Part shown: piece by piece, positions 45,111 to 56,975 of the stretch
Position numbering within the stretch: position 1 is the stretch's first letter
Layout of the letters: every line of letters begins with the position of its first letter
Source of the DNA: Fragilariopsis cylindrus CCMP1102
Lineage: Eukaryota > Bacillariophyta > Bacillariophyceae > Bacillariales > Bacillariaceae
Assembly (NCBI GenBank): GCA_900095095.1
Contig: FMBT01000341.1
Coordinates: 124,001 to 188,000 of the forward strand
Direction of reading: 5' to 3'
Length of the DNA: 64,000 nt
Made by a program: the position numbers and the translations under genes
The notes under the pieces: model-generated
The model's database searches: none
Seen by the model: the letters and a program-made list of their open reading frames with translations, nothing else
Told to the model about the DNA's origin: nothing

Positions 45111-47650
45111 AGGCAACAACATTAACTTTTCTATTTGGGGTTTTCCTCAGAGATAGTGTTTAAGTTAACTAATTGTTTAATCCTAAAGTGTAACTGGTTA
45201 TAATTAATAATCCCCCCAAACTAGCGTAGAGGGGCCACAAAGATAAGATGTATTTGGGGACAAAATATTTCATACAAAAATATTGTTTATGTACTGCACT
45301 AGTAGTACCATTTGAAAGGATTGCAGAGGACAGCACCAAATAGTTTGGGTGCACTAAAATCCACATAGTATACTTCTAGAACATTGTGTTGGCATCCTAC
45401 AACTTTTCTTTCCCGGTGTTGAGGAATAAAATGCATTACATTTTTATTGCAGGCACACAAAAATAACAAGATTTTTGATCAGAAATAAATGAACAACAAA
45501 AAATCTCATTTGAAAGGGTTGAAGAGGACAACACCCAAAAGGCCGGTTGCACTAGCACTCACATAGTGTATTAGAATATTGTGTTTGCCTCCTACAAGAA
45601 CTTTTCAATTTGTGTGCTTGAGGAATAAAATTTATTTTGCTTCTATGGCAGGCACAAAAATAAAATGATTTTTGGTAGAAATGAACCACAAAATATCTCA
45701 TTTGAAATGGTTCCATAGGACAACACCAGATGGATCAAGTGCACAACATCCACATAGTGTACTAGAACATTGTGTTTGCCTCCTACAACTTTTCTATTCC
45801 TGTGGTCGAGGAATAACATTCATTTTGTTTTTGTGGCAGGAACACCGAAAAAAAACATGATTTTTGGTCAGAAAAGCAAAAAAAAACCCCATTTGAAAGG
45901 ATTACAGACAACAATACCAGATGGGTTGGGTCCACTAACATCCACACAGTGTACTGGAACATTGTGTTTGTCTCCTACAACTTTTCTATTCCTGTGGTTG
46001 AGGAACAAAATTCATTTTGCTTTTGTGGCAGGCACACAAAAAAACAACATGATTTTTGGTCAGAAATGAACACAAAAAATCTCATTTGAAAGGATTACAG
46101 ACAACAATACTAGATGGGTTGTTGGGTCCACTAACATCCACACAGAGTTTTAGAATATTGTGTTTGCCTCCTACAACTTTTCTATTTCTGTGGTTGAGGA
46201 ACAAAATTCATTTTGCTTTTATGGCAGGCACACAAACAACAACATGATTTTTGGTCAGAAATGAACACAAAAAATCTCATTTGAAATGGTTCCATAGGAC
46301 AACACCAGATGGATCAGGTGCACAAGCATCCACATAGTGTACTTGAAGATTGTATTTCCCTCCTACCATTCCTGGTGGTTCATCACCACTTGACTAAAGG
46401 TAATTCTGATTGGTATCATTTTCATCTCACAAATTCTCCAGTGGAGTTTGGTTATTGAATATTAAACAACTTTGAATGATAAGATGAATAACTTCTCCTT
46501 AGGTTCCAAAACCAGCATGGTGCACCAAAGTACCACCCAGTCATCCATCTCATACCCATAGGGGATGAACCAAGGGTCATGATCCCTCATACTTACCTTA
46601 TTCTTGCCTAGAGAACACAAACATTGCATTTTGGCAAACATGTCATATTTCAACCCCCAAAGTACCATTCGTTGTTACCGTTCAGAAATAGGCTGCCACA
46701 ACATCAAAAAAAGGAACTGGACCACGGTTTCAACACCCAGATACCTTCCATATATGCATATGGACAAAATACACCAACAATACTTGGAACATTTGCCATA
46801 TTGGTGGTGTGGTGGGACGAGGAACAATAGAATAGACATAAAATAGCCCAAAATGCACACGTTGCAAAGATATTTGAGATGCTACCACACCCATACCAGG
46901 TATGCTGAGTCCCAAATAAAATAGCTAGGCATCAATCCAATTAATAAAGATTTTGGATTCTACCATTATTTCCGGTAATCATACATATATTTGGGGTGTC
47001 ACGGGTCAAAACCCACCGCTATTAAAACATGCAATTTCTTTAAGTTCCAAGTGCGCGTGTAATCAAGGCCGTGATGCACCATCAATACAGACATAATAAC
47101 CTTGAAAGATCTTATCGAGCTCAATATTATACCTATGGGTACAAGGTCCAACTATTGCTTAGGGATCTAGGGAGGTTAGGAAGGTGTCAGGGTGTGCTGA
47201 GCCCCAAAAAGGGTCATTTAGGCCCCAAAACAGGTTTTCCCCCTCTAGCGCCCACATCAGCATGGTCCTGCCCATAGCTCGCCAAGTTTATATTCTCTTT
47301 GGTGTATATGGTCAACCCCATGTGCTTACTTTGGGACAATTCATCTTTTTGAGTGTGTACTAGGTCACATACCCCCCCAAATGGGTCATTTTCCCATGTC
47401 CTAGGCTGTATCACACCCTTTACCACCTTCCAGTGTGAAGAACACATACCTAGCGCCCCAAAGTCTGGTCCAGGTATCCACCCTATGTATATTAAGCTCA
47501 AATTATACCATCTGATTGGGACTTTATATATGCTAGGATGGGTTAGAATGCCAGAAAGTGGATTAGTACAGGTAGCAAGTACCACAGGACATGATTTAGT
47601 TTTTTTGTGTTACTTAAAATAAAAACTAAATAAGTACAAGTCTGTCCTTT
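45111..47650 (-). mobile_element. Long copy of a dispersed element (inverted relative to 34863-35097)
   Basis: Both ends match the short copy at 34863-35097 in inverted orientation (see that entry). The 2.3-kb interior, absent from the short copy, holds a ~192-bp tandem array and about 1.2 kb of unique sequence with no long coding frame. The paired end homology suggests a full-length versus internally deleted transposon relationship. No terminal inverted repeat or target-site duplication was established, so class is open. Confidence 0.5.
45300..46345. repeat. Tandem repeat array, unit about 190-198 bp, about 5.5 copies
   Basis: The word CATTTGAAA starts copies near 45309, 45507, 45697, 45889, 46082 and 46277. 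Each copy then carries CACATAGTGTA/CACACAGTGTA, ATTGTGTTTGCCTCCTACAA, CTTTTCTATTCCTGTGGTTG and GGCAGGCACACAAA. Two subtypes occur: one with TGGTTCCATAGGACAACACC (copies at 45697 and 46277), the other with GGATTACAGACAACAATAC (45889 and 46082). Confidence 0.85.
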
Positions 47651-47677
47651 GAAGAGAAGTTAAAGAACTTAGCAACA

Positions 47678-47923
47678 TTGAAACAATCTATGCTAAAGAT
47701 ACAGCCATATGACTCGCTAACTAAGAATATTACTCACCTGTACACACTGAGGACGATGGTACTACCAGAGGATGAAATAATGATATATGATGCACCATTG
47801 GAAACAAGACTGAACGACACAAATCAACAACTAAAGAAATGGATTAACAGATGGAAAATAGTAATAGACTACAGCATGAAACGAGTAAAAGAATTGGCCC
47901 AAGATAAAAGCAAACCAATATGA
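47678..47923 (+). CDS. Short ORF of unknown function at the edge of the repeat element
   Basis: An 81-aa open frame with normal amino-acid composition and a predicted helical, charged C-terminal half (LNDTNQQLKKWINRWKIVID). It resembles no family I can name. Its position just outside the repeat element suggests the remnant of an element-encoded or captured gene, but it may be chance. Confidence 0.25.
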   Translation: MKQSMLKIQPYDSLTKNITHLYTLRTMVLPEDEIMIYDAPLETRLNDTNQQLKKWINRWKIVIDYSMKRVKELAQDKSKPI

Positions 47924-48078
47924 TAACATAAACTGAGTTCTATTATGACTTGGAATCATGTTATGATGGTTTCTAATTGGTTCTTCCTCTTTTTATAAAT
48001 TATCTGAATGACAAGAAGTATAACACATGCAGTACTGTATACCAAAATGTATAGGGGAAAAAACAAAATTGCTCATTA

Positions 48079-49089
48079 TTAGTAAGGTTCAAATATGGAT
48101 GGATTCTGCCACAATCCTGGTAATTTAGTTTTCATTTCTTCTATAGTTTGAAAGGCAATATCAACAGCAGGATCATTGGTGGATGGCGCATCACCTGATA
48201 AATCTCTACCATCTTCTGATGATCCTGTTATTAATATAGTTTTCATCCCTAATGCTTTTGCTGCACGTATATTCTTCATTGAATCTTCTACCATAATACA
48301 TTCCTCTGGACGTATAGTTTTACCTGTAGTCTCATTGTCATGATTATCGTTGTTGTTTTCATCGTCATTATTATTATTTAATACATCAAATATTTTTTCA
48401 AATGATTCCTTTTCTGGTTTACAATATGGTAATACATCATCCACACCAAATACATACTTACCATCATCTGCATCTTCGTTACTACCAAATAAATCCCATA
48501 ATTGTAATGTCTTTAATACCTTCACAACATACGATCGTGGTCCATTTGAAAATGCAACAATCTTGATTGATTTTTTTAATTCTTGCATATCATTACAAAA
48601 TAGTTGTTTTGATCTTTTTGCATCATCAATACTATCATAGTTTTTTTTGGTGGTAGAAGCATAAGTAGAATCGCAACCCCATAGAATATTATAATTAAGA
48701 TGATCCACCCAATATTGTGCCATATGCTGTATATCAAATGTTGGTGCACCTACGGGAAGTTCATCTTCACTTTGCGCTACAGTTAATGCTTTACCTGTAC
48801 TATGATATAATTTAAAATATTTATCACGAATAATCTTTGCTTCTTCTATAGATTTAAATTGTAAATGATCCACCATATACTGATATATCACTTCACCCTG
48901 ACGATGAATTGTAAATCCACTTGCTACATCATATAATGTATCATCGACATCAAATATTATTGTTTTAACAATATTGTTGTCACTAGCACCACCACTACTA
49001 CTACCACTACGCTTCGAATTCGATTCCGTAGAAGTTACGACCGAAGCACCTACTGCTGCGGTATCAATTGTTTCATCTTCGTTAGACAT
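48079..49089 (-). CDS. HAD-superfamily hydrolase, pyrimidine 5'-nucleotidase-like
   Basis: Intact single-exon gene of 336 aa from ATG at 49089. The frame is open further upstream to 49299, but the residues there are low-complexity and unlike the family. All four HAD motifs are visible: IIFDVDDTLYD (motif I nucleophile Asp and general acid Asp), KIVAFSNGPRSY (motif II Ser), YCKPEKESFEKIF (motif III Lys) and CIMVEDSMKNIRAAKALGMK (motif IV acidic pair). A helical cap (residues about 70-160) matches the SDT1/PHM8-type pyrimidine 5'-nucleotidases, which dephosphorylate nucleoside monophosphates. An Asn/Asp insert (NNNNDDENNND) sits between motifs III and IV. Confidence in the superfamily is high, in substrate moderate. 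Confidence 0.85.
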   Translation of the reverse strand: MSNEDETIDTAAVGASVVTSTESNSKRSGSSSGGASDNNIVKTIIFDVDDTLYDVASGFTIHRQGEVIYQYMVDHLQFKSIEEAKIIRDKYFKLYHSTGKALTVAQSEDELPVGAPTFDIQHMAQYWVDHLNYNILWGCDSTYASTTKKNYDSIDDAKRSKQLFCNDMQELKKSIKIVAFSNGPRSYVVKVLKTLQLWDLFGSNEDADDGKYVFGVDDVLPYCKPEKESFEKIFDVLNNNNDDENNNDNHDNETTGKTIRPEECIMVEDSMKNIRAAKALGMKTILITGSSEDGRDLSGDAPSTNDPAVDIAFQTIEEMKTKLPGLWQNPSIFEPY

Positions 49090-51987
49090 TCTTCCTGTGA
49101 AGATTCTGTGTTCTTGTGAAGAAAGAAATGAGCTGGGGGTAATCAACGACGAATCAACGACGACTGTACTGCAGCTACTACAAGAGTGGCGCTGGGCTGT
49201 GTGCTGGCTGGAATGATCGCAATTTATTTGCTTTTTTTGTGATGTCAATGCGTGTATAAATTCCGGATAAATTCCGGTGTGAACATCAGCTACAATCAAT
49301 GTGCAGCTTAGCAGCTAAAATGTACAGCTTATAGTTTGAGTCAGATCCTTGGTCGGTCGATACAATACTCCTGTACTGTAACATGTGCTGGTATCGGTGG
49401 GAGAGAGAAATAAATGTTGTGTTGTGTTGTGTTGTGTTTTTTGATTTGGATAATTTGGATTTGGATTTGGATTTTGAGCGAATGAATGAATCATTGAAAT
49501 GAAAAAAATGAATTACAACATCGACACGCCACAAATAATGGAATTTCTTTGCTGAAAAGCAGAGCTCGCAAACCCACTTGAGCGCGCGAGCAATTTCATG
49601 CGCGATAAATAAATTACATTGATACTTATAATAACTACCCATCCTACAATTCAATTTCGCGCGCGCGACACGAGTCGTTAGACGAGTGGCGCGTGCCGAA
49701 ATTGGCGACAACGAGTAACCGATTTGGTTAGACGAGTGAAAATACTGGACTTTGACGAGGCCGAGTGAAGGCATTTCTTGGCCAAACGAGTCCAAGTTAA
49801 AGCCAGTATTGAAACGAGTCTTACCCTATTGGTAACGAGTTGGAAGCATTGTGGTATGTGCAGTTATTCACGTAATATTTGACATGCAAGTTGTAGTACA
49901 AGTGAAACGCAAATCGGCGTCTCATGAGATGCCGATTGACGAAATGATTATTTGCGCGATTTTGTGAAAGTAATTCATTTTTTGACACGTGCCCAAAATT
50001 TGAGTATTTCGTTATGACAAGCTCCACATACGAGTAATTCGATGCTACTTAGGGTGTCACATACCAGTAATTCACACTACTTAGGTTGTCACATACCAGT
50101 AATTCATTTCACATTTGAGTATTTCATTTTAATTAATAACCCACATTTGAGTAATTCATTTATTTAGAAGGTTAAAATTTTGGTACTTAGACGCTACTTA
50201 AGCAAAATTTTCAAATTGCGGCATTGCCACGACAGTTCACCTATACTCAACAATCACGATTGAAATATTTGGCGTGTCATCCTCTCTCACCGTGTAAATG
50301 CACGCCTTATTTTTGAAATAATTGTTTGTACGTGGTATTTTGCAGTAAAATTGCTTTTACACGATAATACTAGTAGTACATAATATATTAGTCATAAATT
50401 CAATTCAACGAAATAAAAAAAGCAAAATAATTAATTTGACCATGGTATCGTCTCATTTCGAAGCTATCCCATTCTTTTAAAGGTTCGTTGTTGCGTTTGT
50501 ATGTTGTAGCTTGTACTACAGAATGATTGAGTTACTTTTCTGGAGTTCTGGACCTGATTTGGACCAAAATCAATTGATTCTTCATTTTTGCCATCCGTCG
50601 TCATTGTTGTTGTTGTTGTTGTTGTGGTTTTAATCGTATCCGCGTTATCATGACAGTGATGGCTTGCATTGGAACATTCATGACCATGGTGTCATTGATT
50701 GGAATGGATTTCTGGTTCATCGGAGGCGTCTTTGAAATGGAACCATCCGTTTGATTGTATTTTTCGCGCTGTTGTCGGCGGCGTCGTTATTGCCGTCGGT
50801 ACTGTTTATTGTTGTTTTTTCATTTATTCGTTGCTTCTTTCGTATTCAACTGCGGGACCATGGGATTGCTTCCTCTTGTTTGCGAAAGGGAACACTGTTG
50901 TATCTCTATTCTGTGTTGCGACCTTTCGCATCGACTGATTCTATAAATTTAAAATTCTGTTCTAACCGTTGCTTCTTTCTACTATTTTTTGTTACTCCCT
51001 TTTTCATATTATTCTCTATTTCTCCTTCTTTTTTCTATTGTATTGCGGCGGGTTCTGTTTTGTTTCGGAACGGACGGGTTGATGGCTTTATCTTTGGCTG
51101 TCCATTCATTTGTTCTGTACCGTATTGATCATCTGCGATTGATTTCGGATGGGAATTCTTTGTTCTGTATCAACCGACGATATCATTTCTTTCCTTTCAA
51201 CGACGGGTTGTTTGCCATGTGGACCTTGTCTTCCGAAGCCAACCGAGCATGCCCCTCCGATTACTAAGAACTGTAATCCGAAGTGCCATCCCTTTGGCAC
51301 GAGGCCCATATCCATTTTTCCTTCCATTCATTCGTTGGAGTATCGAGTGGAAGCATTCTTGTTCTTTCCGTACGACCTTGCATCACCATCGAACGGACCT
51401 ACTTCTTGCAGCCAACCAAGCATGACCAAATCCTGTATCCTGAACCGTCTTTTCGTTGTCACAAGGAGGCCCGTATCTTTCTATCCCATTTATCTGTTTG
51501 ATTATCTGTGTCTCATCTGCGTTTTGTTCCTATCAAGCTAGCTAGCTACTGTATAGAGTAGAATTAATTATTAATTTAGAATATTATTTTAAAAATCTCA
51601 GTAATTCACTCTCAGTAATTCATTTGGCGATTATTTACTTAGAAAGATTTGGCACGTGCCCAAATTTACTTAGGCGTTGAACGCGTGCTTCGACGCGCAT
51701 GACAAAAAATTACTGAAGTAGGAGGGATCGGGGGAAATGTTTCTCTCTTCCATCAATTTTTAAATTCGCCCGTGCCAGCACGCTGTTTGCATCATGAAAG
51801 GCGTGAGAGCGACGAGAGGCAAGGACGATAATATTATATTTAAAATCACAAGCAACAGCCAAGGACAATCAACAAGCAACACAACAACGACGCAAAACAA
51901 GCTCACGACGAGACACAAATTAGAAACAAACAAACAAAGAAGTACAAATAATAACGAAACAAGATAATACATTCATACAATAATACA
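49090..51987. other. Long intergenic region with AGTAATTCA repeats
   Basis: No gene recognised in 2.9 kb. AGTAATTCA-type words and GCACGTGCCCAAA(A)TTT occur in two blocks (about 49970-50200 and 51590-51720). The blocks flank a stretch (50640-51540) that has hydrophobic open frames on the plus strand but no recognisable domain. Also (GTGTT)n at about 49418-49438. Confidence 0.45.
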
Positions 51988-52419
51988 ATGGCAGGATCAA
52001 TTTCATTCTTTCTGAAGGGAACAGGTGCAGTATTAATGTTACATGCTGCATATAGTTGTATGCATTATAGATCAATATTACAAGATTTAGATCTTGTCAC
52101 AACTTCATCATCAGGATCCGATGGACAACATCAGGATTATGAAACAGAAACGTCATCATCATCAGAAACAACAACAGAAACAATGATGATACCACCGATT
52201 GATGTCTATATTGAAGTGGTAGTAGCATTTGTATTAATTTTATTAGGTGAATTATATGGTATTGGTTTATTACAATCGGTGGAATTAGTAGTATCAGCAG
52301 AAAATGAAAATGAAGTAAAACGTAAATCACTTACTGCACCAGCATACAGGACACGTGATTTTGATATTTATAATAATAGATCAAAAGCATTATTACATCG
52401 TGCTACAAAGAATGAGTAA
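51988..52419 (+). CDS. EMC5: ER membrane protein complex subunit 5 (EMC5/MMGT-like)
   Basis: Intact 143-aa, intronless gene. The N-terminus MAGSISFFLKGTGAVLMLHA, then AYSCMHYRSIL, matches the EMC5 signature (first TM with LLHAAYS..Q/H.R). After a Ser/Thr-rich loop that is longer than usual, PPIDVYIEVVVAFVLILLGE leads into the second TM. The cytosolic end SLTAPAYRTRDFDIYNNRSK corresponds to the F..R..DF..+N.R segment of the family. The EMC inserts tail-anchored and multi-pass proteins into the ER membrane. The 143-aa length fits the family. Confidence 0.85.
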   Translation: MAGSISFFLKGTGAVLMLHAAYSCMHYRSILQDLDLVTTSSSGSDGQHQDYETETSSSSETTTETMMIPPIDVYIEVVVAFVLILLGELYGIGLLQSVELVVSAENENEVKRKSLTAPAYRTRDFDIYNNRSKALLHRATKNE

Positions 52420-52478
52420 TTACATAATAATGGATAATTTGAAGGTGATCAGAGAGAGAGCGAGAGGGACCGACAGAC

Positions 52479-52512
<34 letters not shown>

Positions 52513-53536
52513 GGTTGAGGAAGTAAAGAGAGAACCACTTAATTTTATCTTATTCTACTTGATTTGATACTAGGACATAGGTCTTTATAAAATAATTTAT
52601 AAAATAAAGTAAATGCGAATGTACGATAATCGAATAAATGAAGCACCAGAAAGAAAGAAAGAAAGAATTTGGGTTCTTAATGTAAAATAAAATAAAACAA
52701 ACATAAAAATTGATTCTACAGTATATGCAACATAAAAAGGAATAGAGAATATAGTAACGTTAGAATAATACATTTCTTTCATTTTGCCGCCTGTTTTTGC
52801 TTGTTCGTGTCTTTTCTTTCTAAACTACCAATCAATCAAGCAAGCAAGCATCATGTACCAACCAGTGCAGTGCAGTGCAGTGCGCTTCCCTTTTGAACAC
52901 TCAGATAATGAATGATTGTAGAATATATCCTCCAGTAGCTGCTAGCTAGACTACTAGACACAACAACCAGTCATACATCGACTACTGTACAGTTCAAGTA
53001 TGATAGTTAGAATAGTTTTATAATATACATTCTATAATAATTTTTATGAAGTAGTTATTTCAGTATAGAAAAATGAATGCGCAACACAGGATATAGGTAA
53101 AGAAAGAGAAAACGTGATAGATAATTAGACAATTGGTTCCATGTGATAATGTCGTGATGTCGTGATGCGCCGGGGGGGGGGGGGGGGGATGGAGGTGATT
53201 AAAAATGAATAGTGTACATATCTTCTCTTATTTTCTCTTGTTTCTCTCTCTTTTTGAAAGGTGACGAGAGCTCTGAGAGGACGGCGCGTGTGAACCTGAT
53301 TTTAGTTTTGTCTCTTTTTTCCCTTCTTCTCTCTTTTATATTGTTCCTCCAGCAGAATTAAATGATAGGGAGGGATTGTATCTTGGATTAATGTTGTTGC
53401 TCCCACGTTGTATTGTAGCAAGAACAACGTATCATTCGTCCATCGTCGTCGTCGTCGTTGTTGTTGTTGTTGTTGTTGTTGCTACTGCTACTGCTACTAG
53501 AAGTGTTGCTGGTTGGTTGGTTGGTTGGTTGGCCTG
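52420..53536. other. Convergent intergenic region with simple repeats and a 17-G tract
   Basis: No gene seen in 1.1 kb. There is (GA)n at about 52452-52512 directly after the EMC5 gene, (GTGCA)n at about 52862-52882, G17 at 53172-53188 and (GTT)n/(GTTG)n at about 53443-53532. Confidence 0.55.
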
Positions 53537-56500
53537 CTAACAGCTAACAGTTTGGGTGATGGTTGCGTTAGTTGCAGCGGAGGTGCCATTTTTGGTAGAA
53601 ATAGTAGAGGTAGCACCCTTCCCGCCGTTCATGTCCCTGACCGAAACAGCTGTGCTTGTTGTTTTATTGGTACTTGCTAAAGCAGCAGTACTCTTATCAA
53701 CTAAGAATCCAACTAGTAGGAATCGTAATCCATGGGTAATTTTCTTACCACAATGACGTAATTTACCAGGGAAAACTAATGCATGTCCACGTTGGATATG
53801 CACTGTTGCATCTAAACATTCAAAATATGTACCGCCACCATCATAATCAACACCACATCCATTTGACAGAGCAATTAAAAATGTCCATTCTGATTTATCT
53901 GTATGCATATCTAGCTTTTGTCGTTCCTTCCTCGTTACATCATACTTTACAATATGTGGTTCACGATCATCTAATTGTAAAAGAATATCAGTATCAGTTT
54001 CATCAGAAGTAGCAGTTGTAGTAGCAGTATTGCTCGTATTACTCTTTGAAACACCATCATTGCTCACCCGGTCAACAGTATCGGATGATTGATTCGCAGC
54101 AGTGGTAGTAGTGGTAGTAGTAGTAGCGACTATTGTACTGTCAGTATCATCTTCGTTTGAATCGTTCGTTTGGTCTACAGCATCAGCGGCGGATATAGTG
54201 ACACCATCGGCAGTGGAAGGACTATTATTATTATCATTATTTTTAAATTTGTTTGTTATAGAACAAACAGTTGAATGTACTGGATCAAAACTTGCATAAG
54301 CCAACGTCGGATATTCTCTACAACCCAATGTTTGTTTCGCGTACGTATATGCAGCATATTGTCCTTTGCATGCCTGTTCTGTCGTTGTTACTAATTCATC
54401 ACATTGATCAGGTGTCATACCAACATCGATAACATATATATGATGTTCTTCTGAAACTGTTACCCAATCCAAAACTATGTATTTCAATATAAGGAAGAAA
54501 GAAGACATAGAAGCGTACGAATCAAGATCAAATAAAAAGGTGTGAGTAGGTAAATTCGAGCTGGTGGTTCCGTTGATCAATAATAGACGCAAAACACTGA
54601 AAAAAATACATATACATACGTACCATCACGTTTAGGTGGTGCCGCCATAGTAGAAGGTGTAAAGATATTTCTACCATTATTAGTTTTAATTGAATCAGTA
54701 GTAGGGTCAGTTTTACTGCTGTTGCTGTTGTCGACTACAGCAGTAGCAGCAGCAGCAGTAGCAGTAGCACCAGTAGCACCAGTACCACCAGAACCAATAC
54801 CACAAGTACCACCAGTGCCAGACGATGATGCTTTCTTCTTCTTGTTGTTATCATTATTATTCTTTGATTTGGTGGTGGAGATGTAGACTTTGGTAGAAGC
54901 GGGCGAGGTGGTCGCCGTATTGTTGGAACTTGTTAAAAATGGGATGCTTTTCTTCTGTCCCGCATCACCGTCAGCATTATTATTGGGTAGCACATCACCA
55001 CTAACAACAGCTAATTTACCAACGTTATCGGTGGTGGCAGATGTGACCGAAGCTCCTACAACATTCTTCGTCTTATTCATCATCATCATCGTCGTCGTCG
55101 TAGGAGTGGCTGCTGATATTGTTGTATCATCTGACGGATCCAATAGCTGTTGTTGTTGACAAATTGGCGTTATATTGCCTGGTCGGCGACGACTAGGACA
55201 TTGTTCTTGATTTTTCACTCGTCTTCGTTGTTGTTGTTGTCTTCTTCTTCTTTGTTTCGTCGACGCTGATGGAAACTCATTATCGTTGTTATCACCATAA
55301 ACGGTAGAATATTCTTCTTCGTCAATTGTTGATTGAGAATAGAAAGAAGATGATGACGAATCATCATCATAATCATCTTCATCGTTCATAAGTAGTGCGT
55401 CTTCATTCGGATATCGAATAGCATATATATTAGTCACACCACTATTACAATTACTGCACTTACTACTACCTCCAGCACCACGATGATTGTTTAGGCCAGA
55501 ATATTGAAGTGGATCATCATCATCATCATTGTCGGCATCGTCGTCATCGTCGTCATCGTCGTTATTATTGTACTGATAATTCTTCTTGTAATCATCACTT
55601 TCAGGTAAAATAATAATTGCATTATTGTTGTTATTGTCATAAATATTATTATTATTATTATTATCACATCGTCGTATTAAAAGTTTTGTTGGACATTTCG
55701 AATGAATTGTTTTAAAAATTGTTGTTTCAAAATCTACTGCAATCATTATCTGACTGTCATCGTCCTTTTCGCCGTCTTCATCTTGGTTATTGATATACAA
55801 CTCATCGTCATCGTCTTCATCTTCAACCTCGTCATAATAATCCACTTCTTCTTCTTCTACAACAACAATGTCTATGCTATTGTTTCCATTATTGTCAATA
55901 ATTTCTTCCTCTATTTCTATTACATTTTTACAATGAACACTACCATCCTGCTGCTGCTGCTGTTGCTGCTGCTGTTTGACCTTTTCTTTTTCTTTTTCTG
56001 CTTCGTAACTCTCTGCTATTTTTCTTCTTCTACCACCACCACTACCGCCTACGTTTTTTCCTCCTAATAAAGCTATAAATTTGTTACCAGGTTTGTTGTT
56101 GATGCTGTTTTTGTTGTTGTTATTGTTGACAGCGGCAACATTCTCATAAAGTAAATGGTTCTGTCCCTTCGTCATCCTAACAGTATCATCATTTTCCTTT
56201 TCATTTTTGTTGTTCTTTGGAATGTTGGAAAAACAAGATTCGTTGCCGATGTTGTTGGTTCTTGATGTACTAATCGTCGTGTCTGTTTCAGACAACGACG
56301 ATGACCGTTGTGAGGATGAATTAATAATTCGTTTATTTTGATTTTGATTTCGACGACTCCGCTGACCACGTCGTCGCTGACGTCGTTGTCGTTGTTGTTG
56401 TTGTTCTCGTTTCTGATATGCTCTCTGTCTTAATGTTGTTGTTGTATGAATCGATTCACGCATTAAATCATACATAATTGGATCAATTGAATCAGATCGT

Positions 56501-56589
56501 TTCATTGGTTTTGTCATTTTCGTTTTCTTCATCTTTCCACGTTCTATATCCACGACGTGAATACAATCGCTACTACATGTTTGACCCAT
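53537..56589 (-). CDS. Prolyl-4-hydroxylase-like 2OG-Fe(II) dioxygenase with long low-complexity N-region
   Basis: Two exons, 56589-54624 and 54474-53537, join in phase 1 (PPKRD|VLDWV) giving 967 aa, intact. It begins MGQTCSSDC: Gly2 and Ser6 fit the N-myristoylation consensus, and Cys5 could be palmitoylated. About 640 residues of basic, then Asn/Asp/Glu- and Gln-rich low-complexity sequence follow. The C-terminal domain (from about residue 656) starts HHIYVIDVGMTPDQCDELV. It holds the double-stranded beta-helix with metal site LDMHTDKSEWTFLIALSNG (HxD), GGTYFECLDATVHIQRGHAL, VFPGKLRHCGKKIT (distal His) and GLRFLLVGFLV. These are P4H-type hallmarks. P4Hs hydroxylate proline, usually in the ER; an acylated cytosolic-face location would be unusual. 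Confidence 0.8.
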
Positions 56590-56975
56590 TTTATTTCCTT
56601 TTTTTTTTTGGCACAGTACGCAGTCGGCGATGATCTTTTTTTTTTCTTCCCCTGATCGTATTACGATTCGATTCTCTATTCCTAATCTCCCTTGAAGGTA
56701 TGTTTGTTTGGTTCGAGATTGATTGATTGATTCTCAACTTTATGAGAAAGGGTGGCAACTACAGTAATCTTGTTGACTTGTCGATGTCGACGACAACTCC
56801 TTTTTTCGTGCTGACTTTAAGTTCGTACAGTAGCTATCTTAAATGTATCGTACTGTATTGTTTGCCATGAAGAATGGTTCCCTCGGAATTGAATGAATCC
56901 AAAAATTTATTAAAGAACAACTGCGGAGGCGCGTAATACGGAATTCTTTTACACGGAGAATGTCTTCTTGTGTAA

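Larger units (their letters stand above)
44778..48078. other. Repeat-rich region without recognised genes
   Basis: This 3.3-kb stretch contains the dispersed element 45111-47650, its internal tandem array 45300-46345, a non-coding part richer in CCCC runs (46380-47580), and one short open frame at 47678-47923. Confidence 0.5.

Noticed and set aside
46380-47600. Possible protein-coding gene in the CCCC-rich interior of the dispersed element
   Set aside because: Frames on both strands are under 125 aa, overlap each other and match no transposase or reverse-transcriptase motif.
50699-51541. Hydrophobic frames that could be a small membrane protein family
   Set aside because: Several frames overlap in all phases with no clear start, splice pattern or motif. 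Listed only as part of a possible repeat block.
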